This document shows positions 1 through 9,498 of a DNA stretch of 64,000 bases, in pieces. The position numbers were made by a program, and so were the translations under genes. Under the pieces are notes generated by a model. It saw only the letters and a list, made by a program, of their open reading frames with translations. It did no database searches and was not told the origin of the DNA. Positions within the stretch are counted from its first letter, which is position 1. Every line of letters begins with the position of its first letter. Source of the DNA: Flavobacterium ustbae (lineage in GTDB: Bacteria > Bacteroidota > Bacteroidia > Flavobacteriales > Flavobacteriaceae); the NCBI RefSeq assembly GCF_003946915.1, contig NZ_RPOC01000006.1, forward strand, positions 1 through 64,000, written 5' to 3'.

Positions 1-36
1 ACAATAACGAAAGAATTAAATCAAATCTAAACAAAA

Positions 37-65
37 TGAGCCCGATAAAATATCGAGCTCATTAT
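37..65. terminator. Hairpin, possible terminator
   Basis: A 13-bp stem with one mismatch (arms aatgagcccgata and tatcgagctcatt) closes a 3-nt loop. It lies between the window edge and the first lipoprotein gene. No strong T-run follows on the plus strand and a short TTTTG follows on the minus strand, so direction and function are uncertain. Confidence 0.4.
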
Positions 66-140
66 TATCAAACTTAATTATAAATTTGTCTAAACTTTTG
101 GGTGCAGTCTAAGATTAGAAACGGCTTTTTTGTTCTTTTA

Positions 141-221
141 GTCGCTAGTTTTTTAGTCCCTAGTCCTTAGAAATAGCGCTTAGGAACAAGACTAAAAAAC
201 TAAGGACTAGAGACTAAGGAC
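141..221. repeat. Inverted repeat built on AGTCCTTAG
   Basis: The left arm (about 148-171) carries ttttagtccctagtccttag and the right arm (about 193-221) its near complement. The element ends directly at the stop codon of the neighbouring minus-strand lipoprotein gene. The same motif recurs at 29233-29300, again at the 3' end of a gene. It may act as terminator or mRNA 3' end. Confidence 0.6.
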
Positions 222-698
222 TTATTTACACTCTGTTTCGTCAAACTTATATTTTACGCTGTCGAAATCAATTGGCTGGTCTTTTACTAAATAAGTTACG
301 CCCATTGTGGTCTGCATAACTCCATTTCCTAAAATAAGCTGCTTATCACGTTTTAAAAGCGCCATCGGATTTTTGAACGTTTTGTCTTTATTTACATTGT
401 CTTTAAAAGTATAGTCTACAAACAAAGTATCACCATGAAACTCACCCGCAACTTCTCCTGTTCTAACTGTTGATGGAGCTACTTTCATAATCATATCTCC
501 AGCTAGTTTTCCGTTTTTCAACGTATTCAATTTTAAATCTATTGTATCCTTTTCATAAATTGCTTTGTAGCATGCAGTGCTCACTACAGCTTCACCGTCT
601 GCTTTTGCAGCTTCAGCGGCTTTTTGTTTCTCTTCATTTTTACAGCTTTGCAATCCGATAAAGGATAAAAGCAAACAAGACAAGGTTAGATTTCTCAT
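222..698 (-). CDS. Small lipoprotein of unknown function
   Basis: A 158-residue secreted lipoprotein. The first 19 residues form a lipoprotein signal peptide with a lipobox ending in Cys19 (LQSC), followed by a Lys/Glu/Ala-rich linker. The rest (about 40-158) is rich in beta-strand-like segments, with Cys43 and a Cys next to the C-terminus that could form a disulphide. I do not recognise the domain. It is probably anchored by lipid in the outer or inner membrane. It stands alone downstream of the T9SS cassette on the same strand, with an inverted repeat directly after its stop codon. The start is the ATG in front of the signal peptide. Confidence 0.75.
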   Translation of the reverse strand: MRNLTLSCLLLSFIGLQSCKNEEKQKAAEAAKADGEAVVSTACYKAIYEKDTIDLKLNTLKNGKLAGDMIMKVAPSTVRTGEVAGEFHGDTLFVDYTFKDNVNKDKTFKNPMALLKRDKQLILGNGVMQTTMGVTYLVKDQPIDFDSVKYKFDETECK

Positions 699-763
699 AA
701 TTTTTCTATTTTGTTGATATCACTATAAAATTAAAGAAAAAAGATTTTCTTCTTGCCATAATT

Positions 764-2902
764 TTATAAATTTTTAATTACAAATTCAGACCTTCTATTC
801 AATTCGTGTTCTTCTTCTGAGCAGGATTCGTCTGTTTTGCATTTTACAATTGGCACCGATTCGCCATAACCTTTTGCAGAAACCCTTTTGGCATCAATTC
901 CCGATTGAATGATAAAGTCTCTCGTTGAGTCTGCTCTTTTCTGAGATAAATCTGCATTGTATTTTACACTTCCTCGAGAATCGGTATGCGAGCCAATTTC
1001 GATTACCATTCCAGGATATTTTTTCATCAATTCGACAACTCTTCCTAAAATTACTTTTGACTCTTTTCGAATATACCACAAATCGTAATCAAAATAAATC
1101 GGATCTGTTTTAATGATCAAACGGTCTTTGTCTTTTACAACATCTTTTTCCTTCTCTAAAATCTCTTTTACTTTTTCATTCTTTCTAATTTCAGCTGCTA
1201 CGATTGCGGCTTCTTTGGCTTTTTTCTCTTTTTCTTTTAATTCTATTGCGGCCAAAGCTTCTTTTTTCTTGTTTTCTTCTTCTATAATAATTTCCTGTTT
1301 TCTCTTATTTTCGGCAATTAATTTTTCTTCTTTTTTAATTGCTTCTAAAGATTTCAGTGCCAAAGAACCATCATTCACTTTGTCTCGAGTTTTATCTAAA
1401 GTCAGTATTTTTGAAGCGTTGGTATAGTTTTCTTTGAAAGCACTAATTTTGTACGAAGTCTCACAAGCAACTGTAAAACTGAATTTTCCGTCGGCAGAAG
1501 TGGTAATCGTATTTAACGTTTTATTTTCTGAATCCTGCAATAATACGGTAGCGTTTTCTAGAGCCAATTGTGTATCGATATCCGTAATGGTTCCAGCAAT
1601 AAACTGTTTGCAATCTTCAACAATAAGATCTTTTATTTCTTTAAATTGATAAATATCGTCGCTTCCTTTTCCTCCTTCTCTGTTTGAAGCAAAAAATCCT
1701 TCTTTAGTATTTGAATCTATATTGAAAGCAAAATCATCTAAATTAGAATTCAACGGAAGCCCCACATTTACAGGTTTTGAATATTCGTTTCCGTTAATTT
1801 CAGAAACAAAAACGTCTAAAGATCCGTAACCCAAATGTCCATCTGACGAAAAATATAATTTATAGTCTGCCGAAGCAAAAGGAAACTGCTCTCTTTTATT
1901 GGTATTAATTTCTGGACCTAAATTTTTCGGAGTGTCAAATGCTCCTTTATTTATGTTTACTGAATAAATATCAAAAGAACCTAAAGTTCCAGGCATGTCC
2001 GAAGCAAAATATAGCACTTTTTCATCTGCACTCAAAGCTGGATGTTCTACAGAATAATTGGCACTATTAAAAGGAAGTGATGTTACATTTGTCCAATTTC
2101 CTTCAACCAATTCTGCTTTAAAAATCTGAAGATTGGAGATTTTCTTATCGTCTTTCTTTTTTTTGCTTCCTTTAGAATTATTTCTAGTGAAATACATCGT
2201 TTTGCCATCTTTTGTAAAAACAGCATTCGATTCATGCATTCCCGTTTTTAGTTCTTTAGCAAAATAATGAACAATAGAATCTGCCGAATTTATATTTTTA
2301 AGCGGAATTGTAACTAGATTCAAATAGGTTTCGTTGTCCCATTTGTATTTTTTATCAAATAAACCTGGCTTCAATTTTACACCTGCAAAAACTAGATCTT
2401 GTTTGTAGATAACGGCTCCAAATTCAGAATTTGGCGTATTGATAGCAAGGTTTTTAATATCAAAACGTTTACCAATTGCAGTAACATTTTCTAAAGTTTT
2501 AAGCTCTCTTTCGAAATTAACAATGTCTTCTGAATTACTAGATTTAGCATAATATTCTTTTAAATTGACATTTGCATCGTCAACAGCATTTGTTGCTTTT
2601 AATGTCTGCGCGTATCTGAAATAATATTCTCTGTCCAGATTATTACTGTAATTATTGACCAAAAGACGGTAATAACGTTGTGCTTTTACCAAATCATTGG
2701 TATAAAAATAAGAATCGGCTAGATTTTTAATGACTTCTTGCGAAGGTCTTTCGTCTGCCAATTTTTGATATAAAATAATGGCTTCGCTGTAATAGGTTTT
2801 ATCAAAAAAACGTTTTGCTCTCGCCAATTCCTGATCCTGTGCCGTTATAAACTGTATTGAAAATACGAATATAATAATGAGTAATTTTTTCATATTTTTC
2901 AT
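764..2902 (-). CDS. OmpA-family protein with TPR, PD40 and carboxypeptidase-like domains
   Basis: An outer-membrane lipid/peptidoglycan-linking protein of the kind found beside PorP/SprF proteins in Bacteroidota. In order: a signal peptide (MKKLLIIIFVFSIQ), TPR-like helices (about 20-130), WD40/PD40-type beta-propeller blades (about 180-420, with repeated YFASD/YFSSDG motifs), a carboxypeptidase-regulatory-like fold (about 430-515), a charged Lys/Glu coiled stretch, and a C-terminal OmpA domain whose HTDSRG and NRRSEF motifs bind peptidoglycan. The reading frame extends to a TTG at 2929 inside the upstream gene. The ATG at 2902, one base after that gene's TAA, is the likely start, and an ATG at 2893 is also possible. 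It is co-transcribed with the PorP/SprF gene. This is a PorE-like architecture, but the exact role is inferred. Confidence 0.9.
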   Translation of the reverse strand: MKNMKKLLIIIFVFSIQFITAQDQELARAKRFFDKTYYSEAIILYQKLADERPSQEVIKNLADSYFYTNDLVKAQRYYRLLVNNYSNNLDREYYFRYAQTLKATNAVDDANVNLKEYYAKSSNSEDIVNFERELKTLENVTAIGKRFDIKNLAINTPNSEFGAVIYKQDLVFAGVKLKPGLFDKKYKWDNETYLNLVTIPLKNINSADSIVHYFAKELKTGMHESNAVFTKDGKTMYFTRNNSKGSKKKKDDKKISNLQIFKAELVEGNWTNVTSLPFNSANYSVEHPALSADEKVLYFASDMPGTLGSFDIYSVNINKGAFDTPKNLGPEINTNKREQFPFASADYKLYFSSDGHLGYGSLDVFVSEINGNEYSKPVNVGLPLNSNLDDFAFNIDSNTKEGFFASNREGGKGSDDIYQFKEIKDLIVEDCKQFIAGTITDIDTQLALENATVLLQDSENKTLNTITTSADGKFSFTVACETSYKISAFKENYTNASKILTLDKTRDKVNDGSLALKSLEAIKKEEKLIAENKRKQEIIIEEENKKKEALAAIELKEKEKKAKEAAIVAAEIRKNEKVKEILEKEKDVVKDKDRLIIKTDPIYFDYDLWYIRKESKVILGRVVELMKKYPGMVIEIGSHTDSRGSVKYNADLSQKRADSTRDFIIQSGIDAKRVSAKGYGESVPIVKCKTDESCSEEEHELNRRSEFVIKNL

Positions 2903-2903
2903 T

Positions 2904-3830
2904 TTAGAAGAATCTTGGAGATTTATCAAATCCTTTTCCTAACAAGTCCAAATCAAACAATAGCATAATTTCGTGTGTTCCCGAATTAAACTGGCCGAAG
3001 TTTGTAAGCGTATAATCATAAGCGTAGCCGACTCTCAATGTTGGCGTAACATTAATATTGAAAAGAGCACTCACAGAATCATCAATTCTATAGGCAGCTC
3101 CAAATTCAAATTTTTCGTTATACAAAACATTCGCAGTAACATCCAAAGTTATAGGAGCGCCTTTTACAAATTTGGACAAAAATGCTGGCTTTAATTTCAG
3201 TTTATCATTCAGCTGAAAAACATAACCAGCCGTCAAAAAAGTATGTATTTCTTCAGAACCAAAAGCATTAACTCCCGATTTTTCTTCGACATATTTCGAT
3301 TTCAGCAAATTTGGAACAGACAATCCCACATAGAGATTATCTCTGAAATAGTAGGCTCCCACTCCAATATTGGGTTTTGTTGCATTTATATTTTCTGCAA
3401 AAGCAAAATCTGTTTCAGAATCTGTAAATCGGAAACCGTTAAAATTGCTTTGCATGGACGAAAAACCTGCTTTTAAACCCAACGACAATTTGTCTTTTCT
3501 ACTCAATTTTAAAACATATGCAAAATCGGCATAGACATTATTTTCTTTTTTAGCACCGTCTCCGATATCATCTGAAACAAATGAGATTCCAGCTTCTATT
3601 TTGTCTGTAATAGCAGTATGTCCAAAAAAAGTAAATGTTTTTGGAGCTCCATAAGCGCCTACCCATTGCGTTCTGTACAATCCTCCAAAATTCATCATGG
3701 CCGGAACTCCCGTTGCATACGCCGGATTGATCACGCTCATATTGTACATATAGTGCGTATATTCTGGATCTTGCTGCGCCGAAACGGATAAACAGAAAAG
3801 GAAATTTATGAGGAGTATTATTTTTTTCAT
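2904..3830 (-). CDS. PorP/SprF family type IX secretion membrane protein
   Basis: A 308-residue outer-membrane beta-barrel with a cleavable signal peptide (ends near SVSAQQ) followed by the family hallmark QDPEYTHYMYNMSVINPAYA. Alternating hydrophobic strands run to the C-terminus, with G-Y/F-rich barrel repeats. In Flavobacterium, SprF-like proteins are needed for secretion or surface attachment of partner proteins with type B C-terminal domains. Here the partner is most likely the 878-residue protein encoded 34 bp upstream. The OmpA protein follows after one base, so the three genes look like one operon. The family assignment is firm; the pairing is inferred from gene order. Confidence 0.92.
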   Translation of the reverse strand: MKKIILLINFLFCLSVSAQQDPEYTHYMYNMSVINPAYATGVPAMMNFGGLYRTQWVGAYGAPKTFTFFGHTAITDKIEAGISFVSDDIGDGAKKENNVYADFAYVLKLSRKDKLSLGLKAGFSSMQSNFNGFRFTDSETDFAFAENINATKPNIGVGAYYFRDNLYVGLSVPNLLKSKYVEEKSGVNAFGSEEIHTFLTAGYVFQLNDKLKLKPAFLSKFVKGAPITLDVTANVLYNEKFEFGAAYRIDDSVSALFNINVTPTLRVGYAYDYTLTNFGQFNSGTHEIMLLFDLDLLGKGFDKSPRFF

Positions 3831-3863
3831 TCGAAAATTATATTAAAAATGTAAAAAAGAGAT

Positions 3864-6500
3864 TTATCGATTCAAATAAAGACGGCCTTGTTTAGGCGGT
3901 TTATTGTCTTTATTAAAATGCAGTACATAAAAATAAACTCCGTTGGGCGCTATACCTCCAGCGATACCGCTCCTTTCGTAATTTTTGCCATCCCAAGCTG
4001 GTTTACTATTATCTCCTTTATACATTCCATTTCCATATCTGTTATATATTTCGAGTGTATAATTTGGATATAAAAATTCAATATCTTTTATCACAAACGA
4101 ATCGTTTACACCGTCTCCGTTTGGCGAAAATCCGTCTGGAATAAAAAAGTCATACTGCTCGACCTCGCAGTCCTGCAACGAAACTTTTACTTCTTTATAA
4201 TTTTCTGAAAGACATCTTGTGGTTTCGTTTAAATCATATCCGTAATATGTTGTATTATGGACTAATAATGTCGCTGAAGGCAATAAATTTCCATCTACAG
4301 CATCGTACCAAGCAACTGTTGAAGGAACATTTGTTTTTGCAGACAGATCACTTATTCTCGGATTTGCCAATCCGCAAAAATCTGATGTTTCAGTCATTTC
4401 TGGCGCTGGCGTATCATTTATAAGTACAGAAACTTTTGCTGGTTCTGAAGTACAGCCTGCAGTAGAAGTTTCTCTAACGTGATAATCTTCTGTTTTTAAA
4501 ACATAATCAGCGGCAAGCGGAGTTGTTGCCGTCGCCGAATTGTACCATTTGTATTGAATTCCTTTTGGTTCTAAATTAGCTATTACCGCTCCATCAACTT
4601 TACAAAACTGCTGATCGATGACAATTGGCGCTGGCGGAATTGGATTTATTAAAAAATCGTCTGTCACATTAATTAAATCTACATCGCAATTGGTAACTGT
4701 ATTGGTTAAATTTAATAATGTAATTTTTGTTGTTCCCGTATTCAAAAGCAATTCTGCAGGAATAATAAAATCTAATTTTCCGTTTGTTACTGCTTGGGTA
4801 ATAGTTTGCACCACAGAAGAATTACTTTCTGATAATGTATAAGAAATACTGGCATTGGTTAAATTTCCTAAACCAGAAATTGCTACTGTAACCGGCGCAT
4901 TCAAACAGAAATCTTTAACTGCTGCTATTACAGTTACTGCATTTGGCAGCGGATTTATAGTCAGATTTCCAGCAACATTGGCAGTGTTGGTGCATTGAGG
5001 TTCAGGATTTGTTATATTGGTTATGCTATAAATACTAATTACTGATAATCCGTTTCTAGTATTCAGATTTCCGGGAACTACAAATGAGGCTTTTCCGTCA
5101 ACAGACTGCATTTCTGCTGTTTCACCGAGAGCCAAATTGTCTCCATTTATATTATAAGAAATGCGGTAAATACCATCTAGTAAAACTGGCGCAGTAACTT
5201 GAATTATTGCATCATCATTTTGGCATACAGCAAGCGCGGTTATAGAAGCATCATCTAAACGAGGTAAAGGATAAATAGTTAAGATTGTCGAAAACGGACT
5301 AAAAATGTCTATACATTTTCCTTTGCTCGATGTTAAAACTATACGATTTACCGTTATAGTAAATTGACCTATTTGTTTAAAATAAGACGATTCTATTGGA
5401 AAGTTCAATTCTCCATTGACAAAATTTGCTTTTACTTTTTCTGATCCCGATGCTCCTGGTCCGACAACACTAAAAGTAACTTCATATTCTCCGTTAGGAA
5501 GATTATCTGGCCCTTGCGTAATTTTGGCTGAATAAGTTGCTGTTGCAATTTCCGATTCGCAGATATCTTTACTAACTTCAATTTTTGATCCTGTAAAATC
5601 AAGTCTTCTTTCAAGCAATATTTTTACAGTAGCGTCTTTGTTTTCGCATATATTACTGTTAGGCTGAGCCAAAACGGTATATTTATAACTATATTCTCCT
5701 GGTCCATAATTATCAAACAATTCTTGAAGGTTAATAGTATGATCTGTTGGAGATGTTAATCCTATACCCCCCCAAGTGCCTCCTTTGTCTTCATTTTCGA
5801 GCTGATCAAACAAATCTAAATCGGTATATCCAGCCAAATCGGTAGTTCCGCATAATGCTAAATCTGTTGGTTCTCCTGCTTTTGGACCTCTCAAAATGGT
5901 AACTTGTACATTAGTCGATTTTTCATCTGGAGAACATGCCAATACAGCAGGTACGGTATAGATAAAGTGAAGTGTAGTTTTGGTGTTGATGGCTTCAACA
6001 TCTATTATCGCATTTACAGGTACGCCCGCGTCTGTTGTCCACCATCCGTTTACGTGCGGTGGCATTACTTTACTGTCAAAAGCGGTAAAAAGATTAAATT
6101 TTTTGTCTTCGTTGCAAATTGTTGCCTCAGAACCTACTCCAACATAGGCACCAATTGTAATTGTAACTACAGCTGTGTTATCTGTACAGCCAGAAGTTGC
6201 CGGAGCTGTGTATGTATAACGATAAGTTCCGCCTCCAAGAATATACTGCGCATTTAAAATACCAGTAGCAGGATTAAGTCCTTTTAAATTATTATTATCT
6301 GTCCATGTTCCGCCAGCAACTGGAGAACCTCCTAATAAAGAAAATAAATTTACATACTGATAAATAGGATTCGTGACATCACAAATTAGTTCGTTTACGT
6401 TGTCATCGCCAGCACATTGAGCGGTTAATTTTGATGGTAAAAGAGTAAAAAAAATAAAAAACAGTACAAAGTGTAGGTAGCTAATGTAGTTTTTTGCCAT
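3864..6500 (-). CDS. Large surface protein with gliding-motility type B C-terminal domain
   Basis: An 878-residue secreted protein. It has a signal peptide (residues 1-27, ending LTAQC), a long body of Ig/PKD-like beta-sandwich segments with repeated Cys-containing strands (C-TN-A, TINPLP boundaries near 430, 520 and 620), and a C-terminal sorting domain of about 90 residues. That domain has the signature FSPNGDGVND followed by LEIYNRYG and AWDGK, which defines CHU_C/gliding-motility-associated (type B) signals. The domain targets the protein through the type IX system. The PorP/SprF gene directly downstream is its probable dedicated partner. The body suggests an adhesin-like role, but I cannot name a ligand. 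The ATG start is immediately before the signal peptide. Confidence 0.9.
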   Translation of the reverse strand: MAKNYISYLHFVLFFIFFTLLPSKLTAQCAGDDNVNELICDVTNPIYQYVNLFSLLGGSPVAGGTWTDNNNLKGLNPATGILNAQYILGGGTYRYTYTAPATSGCTDNTAVVTITIGAYVGVGSEATICNEDKKFNLFTAFDSKVMPPHVNGWWTTDAGVPVNAIIDVEAINTKTTLHFIYTVPAVLACSPDEKSTNVQVTILRGPKAGEPTDLALCGTTDLAGYTDLDLFDQLENEDKGGTWGGIGLTSPTDHTINLQELFDNYGPGEYSYKYTVLAQPNSNICENKDATVKILLERRLDFTGSKIEVSKDICESEIATATYSAKITQGPDNLPNGEYEVTFSVVGPGASGSEKVKANFVNGELNFPIESSYFKQIGQFTITVNRIVLTSSKGKCIDIFSPFSTILTIYPLPRLDDASITALAVCQNDDAIIQVTAPVLLDGIYRISYNINGDNLALGETAEMQSVDGKASFVVPGNLNTRNGLSVISIYSITNITNPEPQCTNTANVAGNLTINPLPNAVTVIAAVKDFCLNAPVTVAISGLGNLTNASISYTLSESNSSVVQTITQAVTNGKLDFIIPAELLLNTGTTKITLLNLTNTVTNCDVDLINVTDDFLINPIPPAPIVIDQQFCKVDGAVIANLEPKGIQYKWYNSATATTPLAADYVLKTEDYHVRETSTAGCTSEPAKVSVLINDTPAPEMTETSDFCGLANPRISDLSAKTNVPSTVAWYDAVDGNLLPSATLLVHNTTYYGYDLNETTRCLSENYKEVKVSLQDCEVEQYDFFIPDGFSPNGDGVNDSFVIKDIEFLYPNYTLEIYNRYGNGMYKGDNSKPAWDGKNYERSGIAGGIAPNGVYFYVLHFNKDNKPPKQGRLYLNR

Positions 6501-6649
6501 AGATTAAATTTTCTCTAAACATAAGAAAATATTTAACTAAAAAACTATTTTTTAATAAACTTATTTTCACAAAAAACAGATATTTCTGCAATACAGCATC
6601 ATAGAACGCAGTTTAGCACTATATCCTATCCATAATAATTTGCTTTTTT

Positions 6650-7975
6650 TTATAATTCATCTTCTAACTTGAATCTAAATTTAAGCACCAAACTATTTCG
6701 TTCTACTTCCATATTAATCCAAACATCTTCTTCCGATTTTAAAAGATTATTTATTTGCTGCAAACTGTATTTATAAGGTTGAGTTTTATTAATGCTAACA
6801 ATAATATCTCCTTTGCGCAAACCGGATTTTTCAGCAGCCGAATGTTTACGCACATTTACAATTTCGTAAACAGGCTTAAGAGCAAATTTATATTTAAAAT
6901 TATTGTCGTTTTTATTTTTATCCTGTAGCTCATCCATCGTAGAAGCAACACGAACGGTTTCTAAATGCACTGTTTCCTGTACCCATTGCAATCCGTTATG
7001 CTGAACTGTAATTCCGCTTTTATTATAGGTAAATGGCTCTCCAAACTTGCTGTTTCTTTTTAAGTACAGTTTTTTCCCTTTATAATCCAAAACCAAGGTA
7101 AATCGTTTCAAGACTTCACCGCCAACAGAACCAATACGGCCTGGAACCATCTTAACATTTCGAATCGAAATAGAATCAGGAAAAGAGACTATTGGTTTTT
7201 TAAAATCAAATTCGTCAATCGAAATTTTATCAATTTTTGCGCGATGGCCTTCAATGTCACCACTAAAGCCTTTTCCTAAAAAATCAGGAAAATTTTTATT
7301 TGGAAGTTTTATTTTATCATTTTCAAAAATCCAAAAAGCATCACTATTTCCAATATCAATTAAAAGCTTTGCTGGAATTTCTTCATTATTAACTGTAGCC
7401 GTTGTCACAATATAAGGCTTTGCCTTTTCTACAGTTATTGGAACCATTCTGAATTTTTTGTTTAGCTTTTCTTCAAATTTATTGCTCTTAGCATGAACTA
7501 TTATTTTCTTTTTCTGATAATTTACTTCCACAAAATTATTTCTAAAGAATTTATGTCCAATAATTCCGTTGACAGGAATCCCGATATGAGAAGACAAATT
7601 AAAACTTTGATCTAGGATAATAAAAACCATATGGTCATTAGATCTTAGACCATGGGTTTCAAGAATATTTTTTGTTGATTTCAAACCTTCTATTTCTTCT
7701 TCGCTTCCAAGTCCACGGAGTTTGATTTTTGCGACATTATTAAAGCTCACTTCCTGTTTTTCTTCCATACTAAACAGAATGGTTTCTTCGACACCAGAAT
7801 CCAGCAGAAAATTCAGCTCCACTCCATTTACTTTTATGGGAATAAAAACAAGGTTATTTATCAATTTAAAAGGGATTGTTGCCTTTGTTGCATTGCTTTC
7901 CAATATGAAATCGCCTTGTCCAAAAAGCAAAAAAGGTAAGAATAACCCAAAAAACAATACTATATATTTTTTCAT
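6650..7975 (-). CDS. Two-lobed aspartyl protease with C-terminal PDZ domain
   Basis: A 441-residue exported protein with a signal peptide (MKKYIVLFFGLFLPFLLFGQG). Two retropepsin-like lobes follow: the first has FLLDSGVEETI near residue 60, the second LLIDIGNSDAFW near 210. The second motif is D-I-G rather than DTG/DSG. A PDZ domain covers about 340-430 (GLRKGDIIVSIN). It is probably periplasmic or outer-membrane associated and cleaves or binds peptides. The frame runs up to a TTG at 7981, but the ATG at 7975 matches the signal peptide and is preferred. It is transcribed alone. The family is common and uncharacterised in Bacteroidota, and the substrate is unknown. Confidence 0.88.
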   Translation of the reverse strand: MKKYIVLFFGLFLPFLLFGQGDFILESNATKATIPFKLINNLVFIPIKVNGVELNFLLDSGVEETILFSMEEKQEVSFNNVAKIKLRGLGSEEEIEGLKSTKNILETHGLRSNDHMVFIILDQSFNLSSHIGIPVNGIIGHKFFRNNFVEVNYQKKKIIVHAKSNKFEEKLNKKFRMVPITVEKAKPYIVTTATVNNEEIPAKLLIDIGNSDAFWIFENDKIKLPNKNFPDFLGKGFSGDIEGHRAKIDKISIDEFDFKKPIVSFPDSISIRNVKMVPGRIGSVGGEVLKRFTLVLDYKGKKLYLKRNSKFGEPFTYNKSGITVQHNGLQWVQETVHLETVRVASTMDELQDKNKNDNNFKYKFALKPVYEIVNVRKHSAAEKSGLRKGDIIVSINKTQPYKYSLQQINNLLKSEEDVWINMEVERNSLVLKFRFKLEDEL

Positions 7976-8098
7976 TGACAATATTTTATTATAAAATTAC
8001 TAAATATATTTATTATTGTTACATTTTTGGAAGTACCTGTATTGTTTACGTTAAATTCGAAAAAAAAATGCAAATTTGCACTTCAATAATTTATACTC

Positions 8099-9295
8099 AT
8101 GCCGACAATTTCACACAAGGGAAGAAACATGCCCGAATCTCCGATACGCAAGCTGGCTCCTTTTGCTGATTTAGCAAAGAAAAAAGGACACAAGGTGTAT
8201 CACTTAAACATTGGTCAACCGGATATTAAGACACCGGAAGTGGCCATCGAGGCGGTAAAAAGTATTGATTTGACTCTTATAGAATACAGTCCGTCTGCCG
8301 GATATGAAAGCTATAGAAAAAAATTAGCTCAATTTTACCAGCGCCAAAATGTACACGTTAACACAGAAGACATCATTGTTACAACTGGTGGTTCTGAAGC
8401 CTTACTTTTTGCACTGGCCACAATAACAGATCCAGGAGATGAAATCATTATCCCGGAACCTTTTTATGCTAATTATCACGCGTTTGCTTCTTCTACAAGT
8501 GCAACTGTAGTGCCTCTTGTTTCTACTATCGAAACGGGATTTGCTTTGCCAAGCATTGATGAAGTAGAAAAATTAATAACTCCAAAAACAAAAGCCATTC
8601 TGATTTGCAACCCTGGAAATCCGACTGGATATTTATATTCTGAAGCAGAAATTAAACAGCTTGCTGGTTTAATTAAAAAACACGATTTATACTTAATCGC
8701 CGATGAAGTGTATCGCGAATTTTTATACGACGGAGACGATGTGCATTTTTCTGTAATGAATCTAGAAGATGTACAACAAAACGTAATCATGGTCGATTCT
8801 GTTTCTAAACGTTACAGCATGTGCGGCGCAAGAATTGGCTGTTTGGTGACTAAAAACAAAGACGTTTTGGCAACTGTAATGAAGTTTGCTCAAGCACGTT
8901 TGAGTCCGCCAACGATTGAACAGATTGCCTGCGAAGCCGCAATTGACACGCCACAGAGTTATTTTGACGAAGTAATTGGAGAATATAAAGAACGCCGCGA
9001 CACTTTAATTGCCGAATTGAATAAGATAGATGGTGTTATTGTAACTAAACCAAAAGGTGCTTTTTATTGCATTGCAGAACTTCCAATAGAAGATTCTGAT
9101 GCTTTTGCGCAATGGCTTTTAGAAAGTTATAACTTAAATGGCGAAACGGTAATGATCGCTCCTGCAAAAGGTTTCTATTCTACACCAGGAATGGGACTCA
9201 ATCAGGTTCGTATTGCTTATGTTTTAAACAAAAAAGATTTGGTTACAGCGGTAAACATTTTAAAGGAAGCTTTACAGATTTACAACAACAGATAA
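8099..9295 (+). CDS. PLP-dependent class I/II aminotransferase
   Basis: A 398-residue fold-type I aminotransferase of the aspartate aminotransferase group. Visible landmarks are the substrate-loop region LNIGQPDIKTP (37-47), GGSEALL (97-103), NPGNPTG with Asn174, ADEVY with Asp202 contacting the pyridine nitrogen, and the Schiff-base lysine Lys237 in SVSKRYSMCGARIG. It probably transfers the amino group between an amino acid and 2-oxoglutarate in the cytoplasm; the amino acid cannot be read from sequence. A second in-frame ATG at residue 11 is an alternative start. A strong hairpin terminator follows. Confidence 0.93.
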   Translation: MPTISHKGRNMPESPIRKLAPFADLAKKKGHKVYHLNIGQPDIKTPEVAIEAVKSIDLTLIEYSPSAGYESYRKKLAQFYQRQNVHVNTEDIIVTTGGSEALLFALATITDPGDEIIIPEPFYANYHAFASSTSATVVPLVSTIETGFALPSIDEVEKLITPKTKAILICNPGNPTGYLYSEAEIKQLAGLIKKHDLYLIADEVYREFLYDGDDVHFSVMNLEDVQQNVIMVDSVSKRYSMCGARIGCLVTKNKDVLATVMKFAQARLSPPTIEQIACEAAIDTPQSYFDEVIGEYKERRDTLIAELNKIDGVIVTKPKGAFYCIAELPIEDSDAFAQWLLESYNLNGETVMIAPAKGFYSTPGMGLNQVRIAYVLNKKDLVTAVNILKEALQIYNNR

Positions 9296-9318
9296 TCAGT
9301 TCGTTATATTAAAATTTT

Positions 9319-9356
9319 CAAAAGACAATAACTTTTTCGTTATTGTCTTTTGCGTT
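9319..9356 (+). terminator. Intrinsic terminator after aminotransferase
   Basis: A perfect stem (caaaagacaataac / gttattgtctttt) with a 6-nt loop, followed by gcgtttt. It lies 24 bp after the aminotransferase stop codon. Confidence 0.8.
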
Positions 9357-9449
9357 TTAAATCTTGTTATTTAAAATGTAAATTGAATTATAATCAAAAA
9401 CGATCAATTAAATCCTAAAAACCATAGAAAAGGTTTCCCATTTATTAAT

Positions 9450-9457
9450 TATCTTTA
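9450..9457 (+). promoter_or_regulatory. Possible -7 box upstream of folE
   Basis: The sequence tatcttta resembles the Bacteroidota -7 consensus TAnnTTTG (7 of 8) and sits 42 bp before the folE ATG. A TTT-containing -33 region is present but weak. Confidence 0.35.
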
Positions 9458-9498
9458 CCGCCTTAAAAAAGGAATACACATACTAATAGTAGTTTTTA

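Noticed and set aside
37..65. Protein-binding operator at the start of the window
   Set aside because: The stem with a 3-nt loop fits an RNA hairpin better, and no promoter is next to it.
1113..1649. Antisense open frames inside the OmpA-family gene
   Set aside because: They are low-complexity (Phe/Ser-rich) shadows of the Lys/Glu-rich segment, without a start context or known domain.
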